Part shown: positions 50,459-62,677 of the stretch, piece after piece
How positions within the stretch are numbered: the first letter of the stretch is position 1
How the letters are laid out: each line of letters opens with the position of its first letter
Assembly: GCF_017562075.2 (NCBI RefSeq)
Contig: NC_054082.1
Coordinates: 35,727,648-35,791,647 of the forward strand
Length of the DNA: 64,000 nt
DNA from: Anopheles merus
Taxonomy: Eukaryota; Arthropoda; Insecta; Diptera; Culicidae
Reading direction: 5' to 3'
The notes under the pieces: model-generated
The model's input: the letters and a program-made list of their open reading frames with translations, nothing else
Database searches by the model: none
Told to the model about the DNA's origin: nothing
Made by a program: the position numbers and the translations under genes

Positions 50459-53259
50459 TTAGGCCATTGTATCATGATAACCGGGCCGTGCGTCGAAGCT
50501 TCCGTAGTGCGTCCCGTACTGTGTGCCACTGTTCGTCTCTAGCCTGCCGAAAGAAAAAAAGAGCATGAAAGGGCCCAAATCAAAAAGGGGTTACTAATTT
50601 ACAGGCCTTCCCCGTGACCCCATGGGCGGGCGGTCGGGTGGGCATTGTTTTGTTGACCCGCCAACGGCGAACACTTACTCGGTGACGGAGCGTGCCCAGT
50701 GTCCTTGTTTGCTTTGATAGCTGTTGCTGATTAGCAGATTGTTTACCGATGGGCGCCAAGACCCGATGAGCGAGCTCTGGCTGCCAGAGAATCCCGACTT
50801 GTTGCTGTTGAGGTTGGAAATGCGGGGCGGGTACAGGAAGATGATTAGGCTTCGTTTTGTTTCATATACTCCCAGACGTCACTGCGCAACTTACCCCCGG
50901 TAGGTGATGTCAAGGCTGCTGGTACGGCTCGCGCCACTCTCGTTGTGCGAGTCAGCGTCCTGCGAGCTGGTGGCTGGCTTGATCAGCGACTCCACCGATG
51001 AGATCTCCTTGTACGGCGCAGGCGAACGTTCGAAGCAGAGGAACAGTATTGTAATGATGCCGACCACCAGCTGCAGCCCGATGATAAAGACGGTCGACGC
51101 GCGGAATCCGATCGCATCGAACAGCAGCCCACTGACGGACGGTCCGACGAATGCGCCGAACGCAAACGTTGACGTCCACAGTCCCGAAATCATGCCGTAC
51201 GTTTCAATGCTATCCGGCAGTCCTTTTTTACTGTGGCGAAGTACAAGGGGAACCGTTAAGAAGCGTGCAAAAGATGGGCTCTTTCGGAAGGTTAATAACG
51301 TACATGGAGATGTTAAGTGCATCCGTGAAGCTGGAAACAAGCACCGCAGCAATCCCTAGTCCGTGTAGCACCAGTCCAATGATGACGTATGTAAGGTTCC
51401 TGCAAGAAGAGGCAAGCAGTATGCGTTTAATCTCATGCGTCTTTGGTATAGCGCACAGACAGTGGACTGCGTACGTTTCTAGTGGGATGAATGATGCGGG
51501 CCCAACCATGCAGAACCCTCCGACAACCAGGAAGCAGCCCACCGTGGAGACAACCTTCGGATTGAGGAACTTGTCTACACCCCAGCCCCAGATCGGTGCC
51601 GTCAGCGCGTACACTCCTCCGTTAATAACGAACACAACACCTGCAAACGAGAGCGATAGTGTGTTAATAGCCCAGCTCGTCCGTTAACGGTGAGCTGTTG
51701 CTATGCGTGCTGCATAGTTTCAGGCGCACCATTGTCCCAACCCCACTGTCTTACCGAGCAAGATCGGGCTGAGATCAAATTGCCGCAAGTGTGGCTCCAT
51801 GGTAGCGCTGAGAAACCCGATCGACGCACTGGTCGCACTGATGGCCAGCGCACACACCACCACACCCGGGATCTTCAGCACCGCCAGCAGTGAGGCCGAC
51901 TTTTCCCGGTTCGGTTGCTGCTCGTTCGGGTGCTTGGGCAGGATGCACAGCGTCAGAATGGCGGTCACAAACAGGGCCGATCCGAGCACGACGAACGGCA
52001 GGTAGTACCCACCGACCGTGTACAGCGCGCCGCCCACCATCGGGCCCACGATCAGTCCCAGCCCAAAGCACGTCTCGAGCGACGCGAACGTGGTGGCCAC
52101 ATTGTTCGGGAACTCTTTCGCAATGATCGCGAAGGAAGCGGTCAGGAAGGCGGCATTGCCGAGCGCCTCCACAATGCGTATCACGAACGCGAGCGTGATG
52201 AAGGGCACGTGGCCGGGCACGCGATCCAGCAGCCCGAACAGGATGGCCGAGGTGCCGGTAGTAAAGATGCCGCTGTTGAATAATACTTTCGGCCCGATCC
52301 GGTTGATGTACTGGCCGTAGAGGGGCGAGATGATGAACACCACCAGCTCGAAGATGCCGAACACGAGCCCGTACTCGGTCGCGGTCGCGCCTTTCGATTC
52401 CGCCTGCAAAAGGAAGGTGGGAAGGGAAGAAGAACGGCTAAATGGCATGCAGTACGCGTGCGGGCGTAAGAGTGTGTGTGTGTGATCAGGAAATGATATA
52501 TTTTCTCGAACTGGCAAGATGGAAGGTAATCAATAAACAGTGCGCCTGTGTAGTGCATCACAGCACAGTTAGATAACGGCGTCGCCGTGACATTCGAGCG
52601 CTCGTGAAATGTGAGCCAACCTCGGCGCCACCCTTCAACACCTTTGGTGAGCCGTTTTTGTTTGCACGCCAGAGAAGCTGGACCATCGTCATAGGGTGTT
52701 TGGTTTGCTGTAGCGCTTTTGATTTCAAACCAAACAGACAAACCATGCACGATGAATCATGCCCGAACGTTTGTTTTATCAATTTTTGTACCACCACGAT
52801 TCCGATTCTTGATTGCATCGGCTGTGTTCGGTCGCTAGCTGGCATCAAGAAAGCATGACAAACAGTGAAAAAGGTAGCTTTTTTCATTTTCTTCATCAGT
52901 ACATACGCAGTTTTAGTACAAACGCACGTATCTTAGTACACCGCTACAAAACCACTGACGTCAAATGCTGAGCGAGGTAATGCTCACACGCACAGCGTGC
53001 ATTCTTCTTGCTGTCTGTATTTATATTTACTGTCCTGTATTTACACTACACAGTGTTTACTGCAGCTGTTTCGACAAATAGGACACAATCGGGACCGTGT
53101 ACTAAGACCACTTCCGTGTGTGTGTTTTTTTTTTGTTCGCCTACGTACCTCGTTAGGGAAGAATGGTGCCTGTAAGCTGACGCAGATTGCGTTGCAAAAA
53201 TCGGCCAGCCCCATAATCATCAGCGTCAGCCACTGTCGTCGGGTGAAGTCTAGCGCCAT
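50459..53259 (-). CDS. Major facilitator transporter, SLC18B1-like, 522 aa, seven exons
   Basis: Minus-strand coding exons are 53259-53149, 52403-51755, 51640-51475, 51399-51304, 51230-50895, 50804-50679 and 50543-50459. All have GT/AG borders and the phases close to 523 codons including stop. The protein has a short N-terminus, about 12 hydrophobic segments and a hydrophilic Ser-rich C-terminal tail, which suits the MFS fold. Family marks include the opening LMIMGLADFCNA, the luminal loop continuing AESKGATATEYGLVFG, the loop GQYINRIGPK between helices 2 and 3, the antiporter-type motif GLIVGPMVGG in helix 5, and LPDSIETYGMISG. This pattern fits SLC18B1, whose vertebrate member is a vesicular polyamine exchanger; the substrate of the insect protein is inferred, not shown. 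The last two exons are short and were recognised by frame and splice sites. Intron 1 is 745 bp, the others 75-114 bp. Confidence 0.9.
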
Positions 53260-56200
53260 CGCGCGATGTTTATGTGTGTATGTATGGGTTTCGATGTACT
53301 AAGAAGTATGTACGCGCTGGTCCAGCTGACCGATCAGTCGGTTGTATCTGCAAAGCCGTTTATTACTCTTACAGTCTTCAGCGACGCTCACACACTGCCT
53401 CAAAATGCCTGTATACTACACGGCTCTCTTTCTCTCTTTTGTGCTCTGTCCTTCCGCCTCCAGGATAGCACTGTGCACTAAGCCTCACTGCGCGGAATCA
53501 AGCGTCCTATTTACCCCCGTCAGACAATCACGCTCTCAGTGTAATACACCACCACCGCCACCACCACTACCACCACCGCTACGCGGGACGGGATGAAATA
53601 AAATGAGGCCACCAAGGACACAAACACAGCCGCACAGCGAAACCGGTCGATGTTCTATCGTCGGATGGGTCAGAATGCTGACACGGCACCTAGCACGGGG
53701 TTTAGCATCGTGTCGGATTTGTGCACTGCACCTCGGCCGGCAGTATACGGTATACACCTTGCGCTGCCACCCGCCGAGGCTGCTGCCCTATCGATATTGA
53801 TAACTTCTTGGTGCTCTCTCGTGTCCAATCAGCGGAGCCGACGTCGATACGGGCTGCAACTTTCTTCGCAAACACGGCAGAATCGCCACGGACTGTCGGA
53901 CAAAGAATTGGCGAGGCACAAACACTGACACACGGGCACGGACACTGTGATGGCTGGGTGTGGTGGCACTGGCTGGCACTGAACCGAAACTGCGCCGAGC
54001 TCGGAATCGGGTGTTGGTGATGTTCCCGAGCGCACAATAATCGCACCCGTAGTTGTTCCGGTACAATGACGGTGGATCGATGGAGCCACTTGCTCTGCTT
54101 TGCTTATGGGCGTTTGCTTGCAAATGCTTTGATTACACTGAGCCACACTTCTTCGTTACACAAGGAACACTTGTTTGGTCGTGATTGGCAGTCACTTTAA
54201 GGACACGGCCACGATATAAAATGGGGCAACGGATATAAAATGAAAGGATACACGCCAAACACTGTTTCCAATGGGAGATGATCAGACAGACAGACAGCGA
54301 GGTAGGAGAGAGAGAGCGTGTGTGTGTGTGTGCGTCCGCGCGCGATCGAGAGCACTGCGACTGAGCGGCCCGGGAGGATGTTCGGTCGTTGGCTGCGAAG
54401 GGACTGATCGCGCTCGATGCTGGCAGCTCACAGGGAAGATGCTGCCCTGCCGCGTATCAGCTCGAGTGTCGGCGAATGGTTGTGTACGGTGGCCGACGGT
54501 ACGAAATTGCAGCCGTGTGCGAGAGGTACGCGTTATCAAGCGGCTCTGTGCACAGTGGGAATGTACGGGGACTGGACGGGTTCAATAAAATAGTCATTAG
54601 TTGCTAAAATATTACAAGAAATATTCGTAGGAAATTAATTTCCCTGCAAATGCGCTCGCGGAATGTATGAAAGATACCTTTTTTGTCATGATCATCATTT
54701 ATCAATAACCAAAAAAATGAGATTTTGTAACATAATGATCATTCTAGCGGTGTGTTACCGTGGCTGACTGAGTTGACGGTGTTCCGTTGTAGTAAGCCAA
54801 CGTTCGGCATTGAGCTGCTTGTTCGGGTAGCTTTCGGGTAGCTCCTCATTTTCTCTCTATCATCTCCCCAGCAACATATCAGCTGAAAGCGATACGATAG
54901 GTATTATTAGCATAGCAATTATTCATTCCTTACCCAACACTAATTACACAAATAGGCAACACACGGGAGATCAAACGTGTTGAATCTCGCATGAGATTTT
55001 GTTTTCAGAAAGAGTAAAGAAGGCCGAGAAGGGTAAAGGTGAGAGAGACAGCACGGGATTAGCTAAATATAACAAGGCCTATTCCCGTGTATGTTTAGGT
55101 ACGACTGATAAGCACCGAGACCCTAATGGAGCCACGCGTCTTTGCTTCGGGATCTCTACACGTACACGATTCCTATGATTCACGGACGTTTAAATCGATC
55201 GATAGCCTGGCAGGCGCGGGCTCGTACCGAGTGGTTCGTATCGTGACAGCATCTGGCGAGCGTGTTGATAAGAGGCTGTGCATAGAAGTATTCATAGATT
55301 TAGACCTGCAGTATGTGAATAATGGCAGACAATAAAAAACGGACAGGACATTTTTGGCGTTCCCCGTGTACACCGTCGTTCTTCCAACTCGACGCCCAAT
55401 CTCTAGCGACTAGCAACAACCGGAACCGAAAGATGATGCAACAATGCTGAAAAGGTTGTCATTCTCTTGTCAAATCTTTCACAAATTACCGTAAAAAAGC
55501 AGGGGCAGCTTTGCACCAAACGCAATCAGCACGGTAATCGAATAGTGCTGCCTGTGTTCGTGCAAGAGTTTTAGACTCCCTTTTTGCAACAGCCCCTATC
55601 CTCAAGCGTTACGTACGCAGAACCGCTTGGGCCGTTTGCTTCCTGTGAATTTGACACAGCAAACTTACGCAAGGCCAAAAGGTTGCAAAGGTTTCCTTTC
55701 TTTCGTTTTATTTTGTCATTCCACGTGAAGCACGTTTGATTGTAGCGCCCAGCTCGCTGATAGTACTTGGGTCCAGCGACATAACATGTCGCCCTCTTAT
55801 GGGACAGTTTTTTGTTTGTTTCTTCTTCGATGTGCTGATGTCTTTACGGCTGCTCGGTTGGGTTCTTTATTTTTAGAGCAACTGATTACTGATAGTGAGC
55901 GGATGGGCATGCATCACCAAGACGCGCCAGCCGATTTATGTTGGTGTTTTTTTAATGATTAATTTGAAGTTGATTTTGGATTGGGCTCTGTTGCGATGCG
56001 TTTACTATAGAGCAATTGAAAAACTATTGGGATAGACTGGGGGTTTTGTTTGGGCTGTCCTACGCTTCAAGACGAAGAATTACTTTTGTGTTTTCTTTCC
56101 CTATCAGATCCCTAACCTTTTGTTATTCATAATGTATCGAATTGCTTATCAAAAACCACTGAGCAGTAAATCATTCCAATAAACGGTCCCCAACTGCTAG

Positions 56201-58794
56201 TCTCAGTCATTTTCTCACGCTTTTAGTACGCGACGCACCCGAAACGCATGAATGAATCGATGATGATCGATGACCACCCGGAAAAGAGGACCCAGAACGG
56301 CCAGCGAAACCTCTCCGGTGCGATTGTGTGCGTCTTCCAGCATTCGTTATCAGCGCTAAAGCCTTCGGGCAGCGCTGTCAAGTGGGCCTCTTTTGGGAGA
56401 ACCTCAGCCCAGTGCTCGTACTGGGCTAGCAGCAATTTGACTGTTAATAAATTGCTCGCACTACGCCGATTGCGGCAATTAACATTATCGCCTGTACAGG
56501 GGAAATCGGCGGGTAGGAATCGGAGCCGATGTGCAGTTGTGCGGTAGTTGCCGGTCAGTGATCGCGAAATTATTGCGCAAAATTAGTGTACGACTGGTGA
56601 TCGCTCGGGTTTGCTCGCCGGAGTGCGCAGTTAGCTCGGCGCGGGGGCAATTTTCGGGTTGAAATAAATGTCGAGACTAATCGGGAGTGGTGACCTTCGG
56701 CACTACACTGTAATGTAATGTTGTTTTTGGTTGCGTGCGCTACTGCACGTTTTGATTGAATGGCATTGAAACGTTCGGAGCTTCTTTTATTATGTTTTGC
56801 TAAATTAGAAGCTCCAGATAGCGCAAAGGAATTAAAATGAAAAACATGTCGTGGGGGTAATGAATCGTGCAATGGAATGAGTTGATTGTTACGAAGGACA
56901 ATGAAAGCTTGTTTGTGTTCCACTGCTTAATCCCAGTGAGAAAAGCAGCATCAAATGGCTTTGGTATGGTACTCGGGCGACAGCGCAAACATAACACTGC
57001 CGTCACATAATTATTATTCCAACGTCAGCCAGCATTGCTGCCCGATCGTTGGCAATGTTTTCCCCCCGCTCTCATCGAAACCGCGATAAGCGAAACCCTT
57101 TGCACCGGCCCAGCCCTTCAGAACCACACACACACACACACGCTCCAGAACAATCGGGGCCGTTCGAGGGCGGTCGGGTTCGATCGTAGGCACGCGCGTG
57201 ACTCTTCCTTCTTAGATTGTTTTGCCGCCGTGGCCAGCCGGCAGTAGGGCCGTGGGTTCCGATCCACACGCCGCCACATCTGGCCAGGGCGAGGGTACGT
57301 CGACCAGCCCCGAACCGGCCCAAACTGGATCGGGTTGGGCTGACCGCCTTCAACCGCTCGTTACGTTGAACCGGAGCTTCGATAGCTGGGAAGATGCAGC
57401 CACTCACACACACGAACACACTCAGTAATGCACACACGAATGTGCACTTCGGAGAGGCTAAAAATAAACGGCCCTGTCGGCGACGATTGTCCGCCTGTCG
57501 GTGCTGGTTGGCTGGCTTTGGTGGTGAGATAGGAAGTCGCTGCAGCAATTTTTCACTCTCGTTCCACAATCGAACGCTCAAAAATAGACCACGGGTCCTG
57601 GCGGGCTTCGATTGAGGTTTTGGGGGAAGGCTCGTAAGACGGGTGTAGGTTTACGGCTCACGGGCGCCCTAGTCAGGACCGGTGGATCGAAGGCGCCAGA
57701 AGTCGTTGTGGTCGTCGCCTGGCGCTGCGTCTCTGATAAGCCATTGCGGCGGAAACAATAAATTTGAGCGAAAAATTAGTCCTCCTTAGCGCGTGTGGTA
57801 CGGAGCCCAAGCCGAAGTGGAGCAGATCGACGCAGCCAATTACGCATTCGACGCCACGGATCGCTACGTACTGATTACCGGGCAGTGTGACACTGTATTG
57901 TACGCTGTTTAATGTAGGGTAAATAGAGAGATGTTCCACATTTGACCGTACGATGGGCGACGCGTTGCGATGCGGAAGGTTAAGAAGACATTAGTTATTC
58001 ATTTAGAACATCAGAATGTGTCTCAAGAAGTCGGAAGGCTTCTGGCAATGATCTCCTGATCCTTTTTTAGATTTTAAAATCGAACTTACATGTCTTTCTA
58101 GCTGTACCAATCTAACCCCAAATGGACCATTGACGAAGAAAGTGGTAACTTCAGTTTGCTTCACATTTGTTTTAATTTCACTTTATTTAAATTGTGGTCT
58201 GTGTTTTGAAAATCGCTTCCGCCATCTACGCTTTGCTTTCATCACGACGAAATATGTACACCTTACAGCTAGGAAAATGATCGCGTCCGTTTTTTGTGTT
58301 GCTTGCGTGTATGCTTGGTCAATGTATGTTTGTTGTTGTTTATGTTTCATAAAAAAAAAACATGATCTAAATGTGTATGCGAAATTTCAGTGTCGCTCCT
58401 CGCAAACGTTAGAACATTTTGTACGCCATCGTTTGTCGCTTCAAACACTTAAACTACGTTGGGCGTTGGTTTCGTGTGGGATCAAATAAAGATCGAATGG
58501 AATAATTTTTTTTTTCTTTTGTCGTTGGATGCTTACAATTTGTATGTTATTCTCTCCCTTTTTTTGTTTTGCTCAATTGCCTATCGTCGTCCTACCTTTA
58601 CTAAAAAGGGATTTTGTTTTGTTTTTGTTTCGAAAATAAACGACACGAAAAGGTGTTTCGTGTTTCCGCGTGTTTGCAGTTGGCACAGCACATTGCGCGA
58701 TCCTTAAAACTACTACTGTGTATCACCTATGCTTTAAGAACGAATTGCTAATTGCTACGATGGGAGAACAGTAACGCGTTAGGGTAACGCGGCC
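53260..58794. other. Intergenic region upstream of the transporter gene
   Basis: The first kilobase or so should hold the 5' UTR and promoter of the minus-strand transporter gene; a TCAGT initiator-like sequence on the minus strand lies near 54138-54146. Two plus-strand TATAAAA boxes occur at 54215-54221 and 54234-54240. From 55 to 58.1 kb I see nothing supportable. The last few hundred bases are 3' UTR of the takeout-family gene, with a minus-strand AATAAA at 58182-58187. Confidence 0.4.
54213..54242 (+). promoter_or_regulatory. Tandem TATA boxes on the + strand
   Basis: The 11-base sequence GATATAAAATG occurs twice, starting at 54213 and 54232, so two TATAAAA boxes stand 19 bases apart. 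They face away from the transporter gene. No supported + strand gene follows, although an ATG-initiated 105-codon frame starts at 54271 and its stop overlaps an AATAAA at 54584-54589. Function is unproven and the arrangement may be chance. Confidence 0.25.
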
Positions 58795-59654
58795 CTAGTC
58801 ATCCAGCAGCCACAACCGCGTCGGCAGGTTGGTGAAGGCATCGTTCAAGAACTTTCGGAACAGCTTGCCGATGCTCTGGGAGGCCGCCGGTCTCATCTCC
58901 TGGATCAGCTCGTTCGCGTTCTGGTTGAGGAACTGGTTGATCGCTTCGCCTGCAAAGAGCGTTACCGTGTTAGCAAAACAAAAAAAAAAACAAACTGAAC
59001 CGCAACAAATGGATGGGCGGGCGGGCGCGAAGTGAAAGGCACTTACCCAGCACGTTCTGCGTGTTGACGTGGTCCTTCACCTTGAACCGGGCGTTCTTCA
59101 TCGTAAAGTCGACGTTGATCTTCTCGATGCCCATAAACGACTCACCGTCCCGTTCGACCGCCTTACCGTAGATCTTGGCGATGGCGGTGATGTCCGCTGC
59201 AACGAAAAGCCCGTGGAAATGGGGGAAGTCAATAGCTGGCACTGGTGGACAATTTTTCACTCTCTTCTCCTCTACTTACAAAACTCCGTCCAGAACTCGC
59301 CGTTCGATCGCACCGGCAGCAGCAGCACGTTACCGATCACCTCGTACTTGCCGCGCGTCTCCACCCGCGGGATCGCGATGCTCATGTCAATGCGCAGCTT
59401 CTTGAGATCGCTGCGCACCTCCTTGATGGTGTAGTTGCCAGCGCCCTGCGCAACGATGTCCGTGAAGAGGGCCTTTATCCGCACCGCGCCGGCATTGTTT
59501 TCCATCGCCAGCTCCTCAATGCGCAGCGGCTCCAGTGGCGGCGTCTTCAGCTCGGGCAGCCCGCGGGCAACGTACGGCTTGACGAAGTTGAGCGAATTCC
59601 GGATACATTTGTTAATCTCGGGATCGGCTCGTCGGCAGGGCAGAATGTATGAGG
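58795..59654 (-). CDS. Takeout/JHBP-family secreted protein, 3' three exons (5' exon not found)
   Basis: Minus-strand exons 59654-59280, 59196-59047 and 58949-58795 join in one frame (phases 1, 1, 1) and encode about 226 residues ending in TAG. The family comprises secreted single-domain carriers of juvenile hormone and other hydrophobic ligands. Supporting marks are the N-terminal Cys pair (PCRRADPEINKCIRNS), the central stretch DIVAQGAGNYTIKEV, the GKYEVIGN strand, and the C-terminal NQFLNQNANELIQEMRPA helix that is typical of takeout proteins. Introns are 83 and 97 bp. The acceptor at 59655-59656 shows that an upstream exon must supply the signal peptide and one base of the first codon; none between 59.7 and 64 kb had a hydrophobic ATG-initiated segment with a donor of the right phase. 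It is probably intact with a distant first exon. Ligand and tissue are unknown. Confidence 0.9.
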
Positions 59655-59656
59655 CT

Positions 59657-62430
59657 GTGAGTAAGATGGCAAGAAAGCGAGAGAGAGAGAGAGAGAAAGT
59701 GAAGTGGTTTATTGGATTGTTTATGCTTTGTGTGACGTATTTCTACATGCTTATTGAGTTTTGACAACAACAACAACATTAGAAAACGAAAGTTTGTTTG
59801 AAAGGTTGCATAAATTTAGGGGCAGTTATGCAAGACTCGACAAATCGACAAACATATCGACAAAAAAGACATACTAAACCAATTTCAGATAGTCTGACGC
59901 CAGTGTATCAACATCGTTTGTAAAGCAAATCGAATGGATCAACTGTCTTTGCTCGCGGTGGTAAACGGTGTGCATCGCTTTTGGAGCGTAAAAGCAATAA
60001 AAAAACCAACCGTCCGTTTTCAGGTCATGCATCCGGTGGAAGAAACATCCGATCCGTCGAAGGATTTCATTGTCCACTGTTGCAACGCGTTGTAACGTGT
60101 GTTGCGCTTCCGTTCGTAAAGCGCCATACGGTATGGAGTTGTGTGTGGTAAACTGCCGCGGTCACTTTAGATGAGTTTAATATTTGCCAAGGCTGGTGGT
60201 GCAAACAGACGATCGTAAATGAACGATTTACAAAACGATCATCGGTGAAGATGATGGGCAACATTTAGGGAAAGGCAAATAAGATCAAAAATGGCAAATG
60301 CTCCAGAGCTGCATAGTGCACGCCGGTGAAGGAAAGAGTGCGCGTAAGTATGTCCTCGTGCGCTCCCACTGTGAGCAACGCTACAGTGCTCGTCGTTTGC
60401 CTAGGATTGCCATTTTCGTGTTGCAACACACCCACCGCTCGCGCACTACATCGGCGCTGGAAACGATAACGATCGCGATGCAAGGTGCCATTTTTAACGC
60501 ACTTACGCACCGTGAGCACCAGCTTGAACCGGCAAATGACCTCCAAAAAGTGAACAAATAAAACCGATTGCCCCAGCGGGACACCGTCGGTTGGGATTGC
60601 AACTTTCCTCGCGCCTGTAGTTGAGGCGATCTTCAACACCTCACGCTTGATTGCGCTTTTCGACACCTTCGATCCGGCGATCTTGTGGCACTAAGAAATT
60701 AAGAAATTCGACCACCATCTCATCTGGCGACCTTGAACGGGACCGCTTGTTTTTTTTCTTCTCCCCCCCCCCCCTTCAACTCCTGATCCTTGGCCCGGTT
60801 CCAGTTGTCGGCTTTGTTCGACTCACTGCATACCTGTGCCTGTGACTTTGGCGCAGTAGCGCAGTCCGCAAATCCAGTCCAGGAAGTAAAAGTTTGGACA
60901 CCGTAATTGGTTTGGGGCGCTCGGGCCCTTGGTTCTTGGCTTAAACCACCGCGCCCGCACACGGTACAGCACAGAGCCGAGGGCAGAGAAAGATCTAGAC
61001 GACGTCGCAAAAACAAAACCTGTTTCGAGCTAATTGTGCGGTAGGAAAGTAGGATAATTAAGCCCGTTCTCGGCATTCAGCTGGGCCGGGCGGACGAATG
61101 GTGGGTAAATTAGGGCGCTTGCACGGATTATGCAAAGCGACCAAGGGGAGACGTATTTTGCGCTGTCCATCGCGTTGTTGCGGAAAGTGTTAAGATTTGC
61201 GCTGCGTACGCACGGCACGGCACGCCTGAAGGACCCTTGGCGGACGAGAAGTGTTCGAAAATGTATGTCCGGCTGCGAAAGGTGCTAATGCGGGAAACCT
61301 GTTTCCGTGGTAGTGCGCTTGGGTAGGGGGAGCGCGTGAGAGAGAGAGAGAGAGAGAGGATCGCCCTTAAATGGCCAAATGTCCTCTCTAATGGGGCACA
61401 GCCTGTGAGGCACACACCGCAGTGTTTTCCGATAGAAGATGAACAATTTTGATCTGGTGCGTTCTACAGCTTCTCTTTGCGATTCTCGCGTTCGCCCGTT
61501 CGAGTTCGATCTCGGTTGCGTACGATTACTACACGCAGCTATCACCACGGGGCAGTGTGTGGCTTTACCTCTCTGTGCGTGTTTGGCCTTGCTTGAACAC
61601 CCCCTCCCCCCACCGCCGCTCACCTGCACACACTTTCTGCACATTTCGGGCACCCTTGAAGCGATGGCGGCCGCCCTACGAGAAAGAAGAGACATTGGCG
61701 CGACGATTGGCTAAAACCCGTGCGCTGCCACGCTCAACCGATTGCGCCACGACCGTCCACGTTGCAAGCCACGAGACGATTTGCAGAGCAAGGCGAACGG
61801 ATCGGATGGTCACATGGCCACGCACGGGTCGCACGCACCGAAGAAAGACACCATTCTTGAACGAGAGCGCACCAGAACAGTGCAACAGTACGCATTGGAG
61901 CGCGCGCGCGCGCGCGTACGGTTGCAATTAAAAAGACACAACGCTCCGATTTCGACATCCCCAGAGCCCCACAATCCATCCAAATGCGCCAATCCGAGGT
62001 AGTGCGAGGCTTGATTGTGCGCTCGAGGTGGAGTTCACCTGCCCTGCGGGGGAGGTGGGGGGGGGGATGTTGGGGTAGAATGGTTCTGCGTGTAAGAATG
62101 CCAGATGTGCGGGAGGGGCTCTTCCCAACGCCGGCCCGTGGAAACTGGGGCTCCTGGTGGCCCTGGTGTGCCGTTTCCTGAGGATATGTGGCTTTGGGTC
62201 GGGGTGAGTTTTGTTATTTTTTATTTAGTTGGTGTGTCAAACAATGATCTTAAGGGTGCGTGGAAACAAGACAAGAGTTTCCTGGGAGGTATATTACGCG
62301 AGCTGCTTGCGCTAATGATTATGCGGGTTGGAGTAGGCTATGATATGGTTTTGTACAAAGAATGAAAGGCGCTTATTTGGATTTGAGTAAGAGGAGTGCT
62401 TCCAATGATTGAAAAGTGTCTAGAAATAGA
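59657..62430 (-). other. Probable first intron and upstream region of the takeout-family gene
   Basis: The stretch begins with the branch and pyrimidine-rich region of the acceptor, including a GA/CT run at 59680-59697. I found no convincing signal-peptide exon. Other landmarks are a C run at about 60766-60775, a GA tract at 61338-61358 and a GC alternating tract near 61902-61916. Open frames on both strands lack family similarity. Confidence 0.35.
61338..61358 (+). repeat. Short (GA)n tract
   Basis: An uninterrupted GA run of about 21 bp in noncoding DNA upstream of the takeout-family gene. Confidence 0.85.
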
Positions 62431-62432
62431 AG

Positions 62433-62677
62433 TACAGTGAAGTGTCTCTAAGATGCAGTATGTTCAAGAAGAATTTTGCTTCCTACATTCTTTGGGCAGA
62501 ATATTTGAATGTCTGGTCACATTTCACGATCAAAAGTTTAAAACCTAAGGTCATAGTCATAGTCATCATAGCACACTTGGTAACTTCATATCTTCACGTT
62601 AGTTTAGCATCCCAAAGATAAATAGCTTTCAAGGCTTTTGGTCAATTGATGATTCGTGTTAGAGAGATTTAACTGTA
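62433..62677. mobile_element. mariner-like miniature inverted-repeat element (241 bp, TA flanks)
   Basis: The left end reads CAGTGAAGTGTCTCTAAG from 62435 and the right end, inverted, reads CAGTTAAATCTCTCTAAC ending at 62675, matching at 14 of 18 positions. Both ends are flanked directly by TA (62433-62434 and 62676-62677), the target duplication of Tc1/mariner elements. The interior is AT-rich without coding capacity, so it would be a nonautonomous copy. Terminal divergence suggests it is old. Confidence 0.6.

Noticed and set aside
55126..55335. 69-codon + strand ATG frame whose stop overlaps AATAAA
   Set aside because: The composition looks protein-like, but there is no family match, no promoter evidence and no splice context. 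It is too short to support without conservation data.
58130..58489. + strand frame resembling a secreted protein, ending near AATAAA
   Set aside because: It begins at TTG rather than ATG, lies antisense to the takeout-family 3' UTR, and has no recognisable domain.
60503..60540. Minus-strand donor after a hydrophobic stretch (FKLVLTV) as a possible signal exon
   Set aside because: The frame reaches back without an ATG, and the segment is too weak and internally placed for a signal peptide.
61624..61695. Short minus-strand ATG exon with a GTGAGC donor as first exon of the takeout-family gene
   Set aside because: The encoded segment is basic and not a signal peptide, and its phase (0) does not fit the phase-1 acceptor at 59655.
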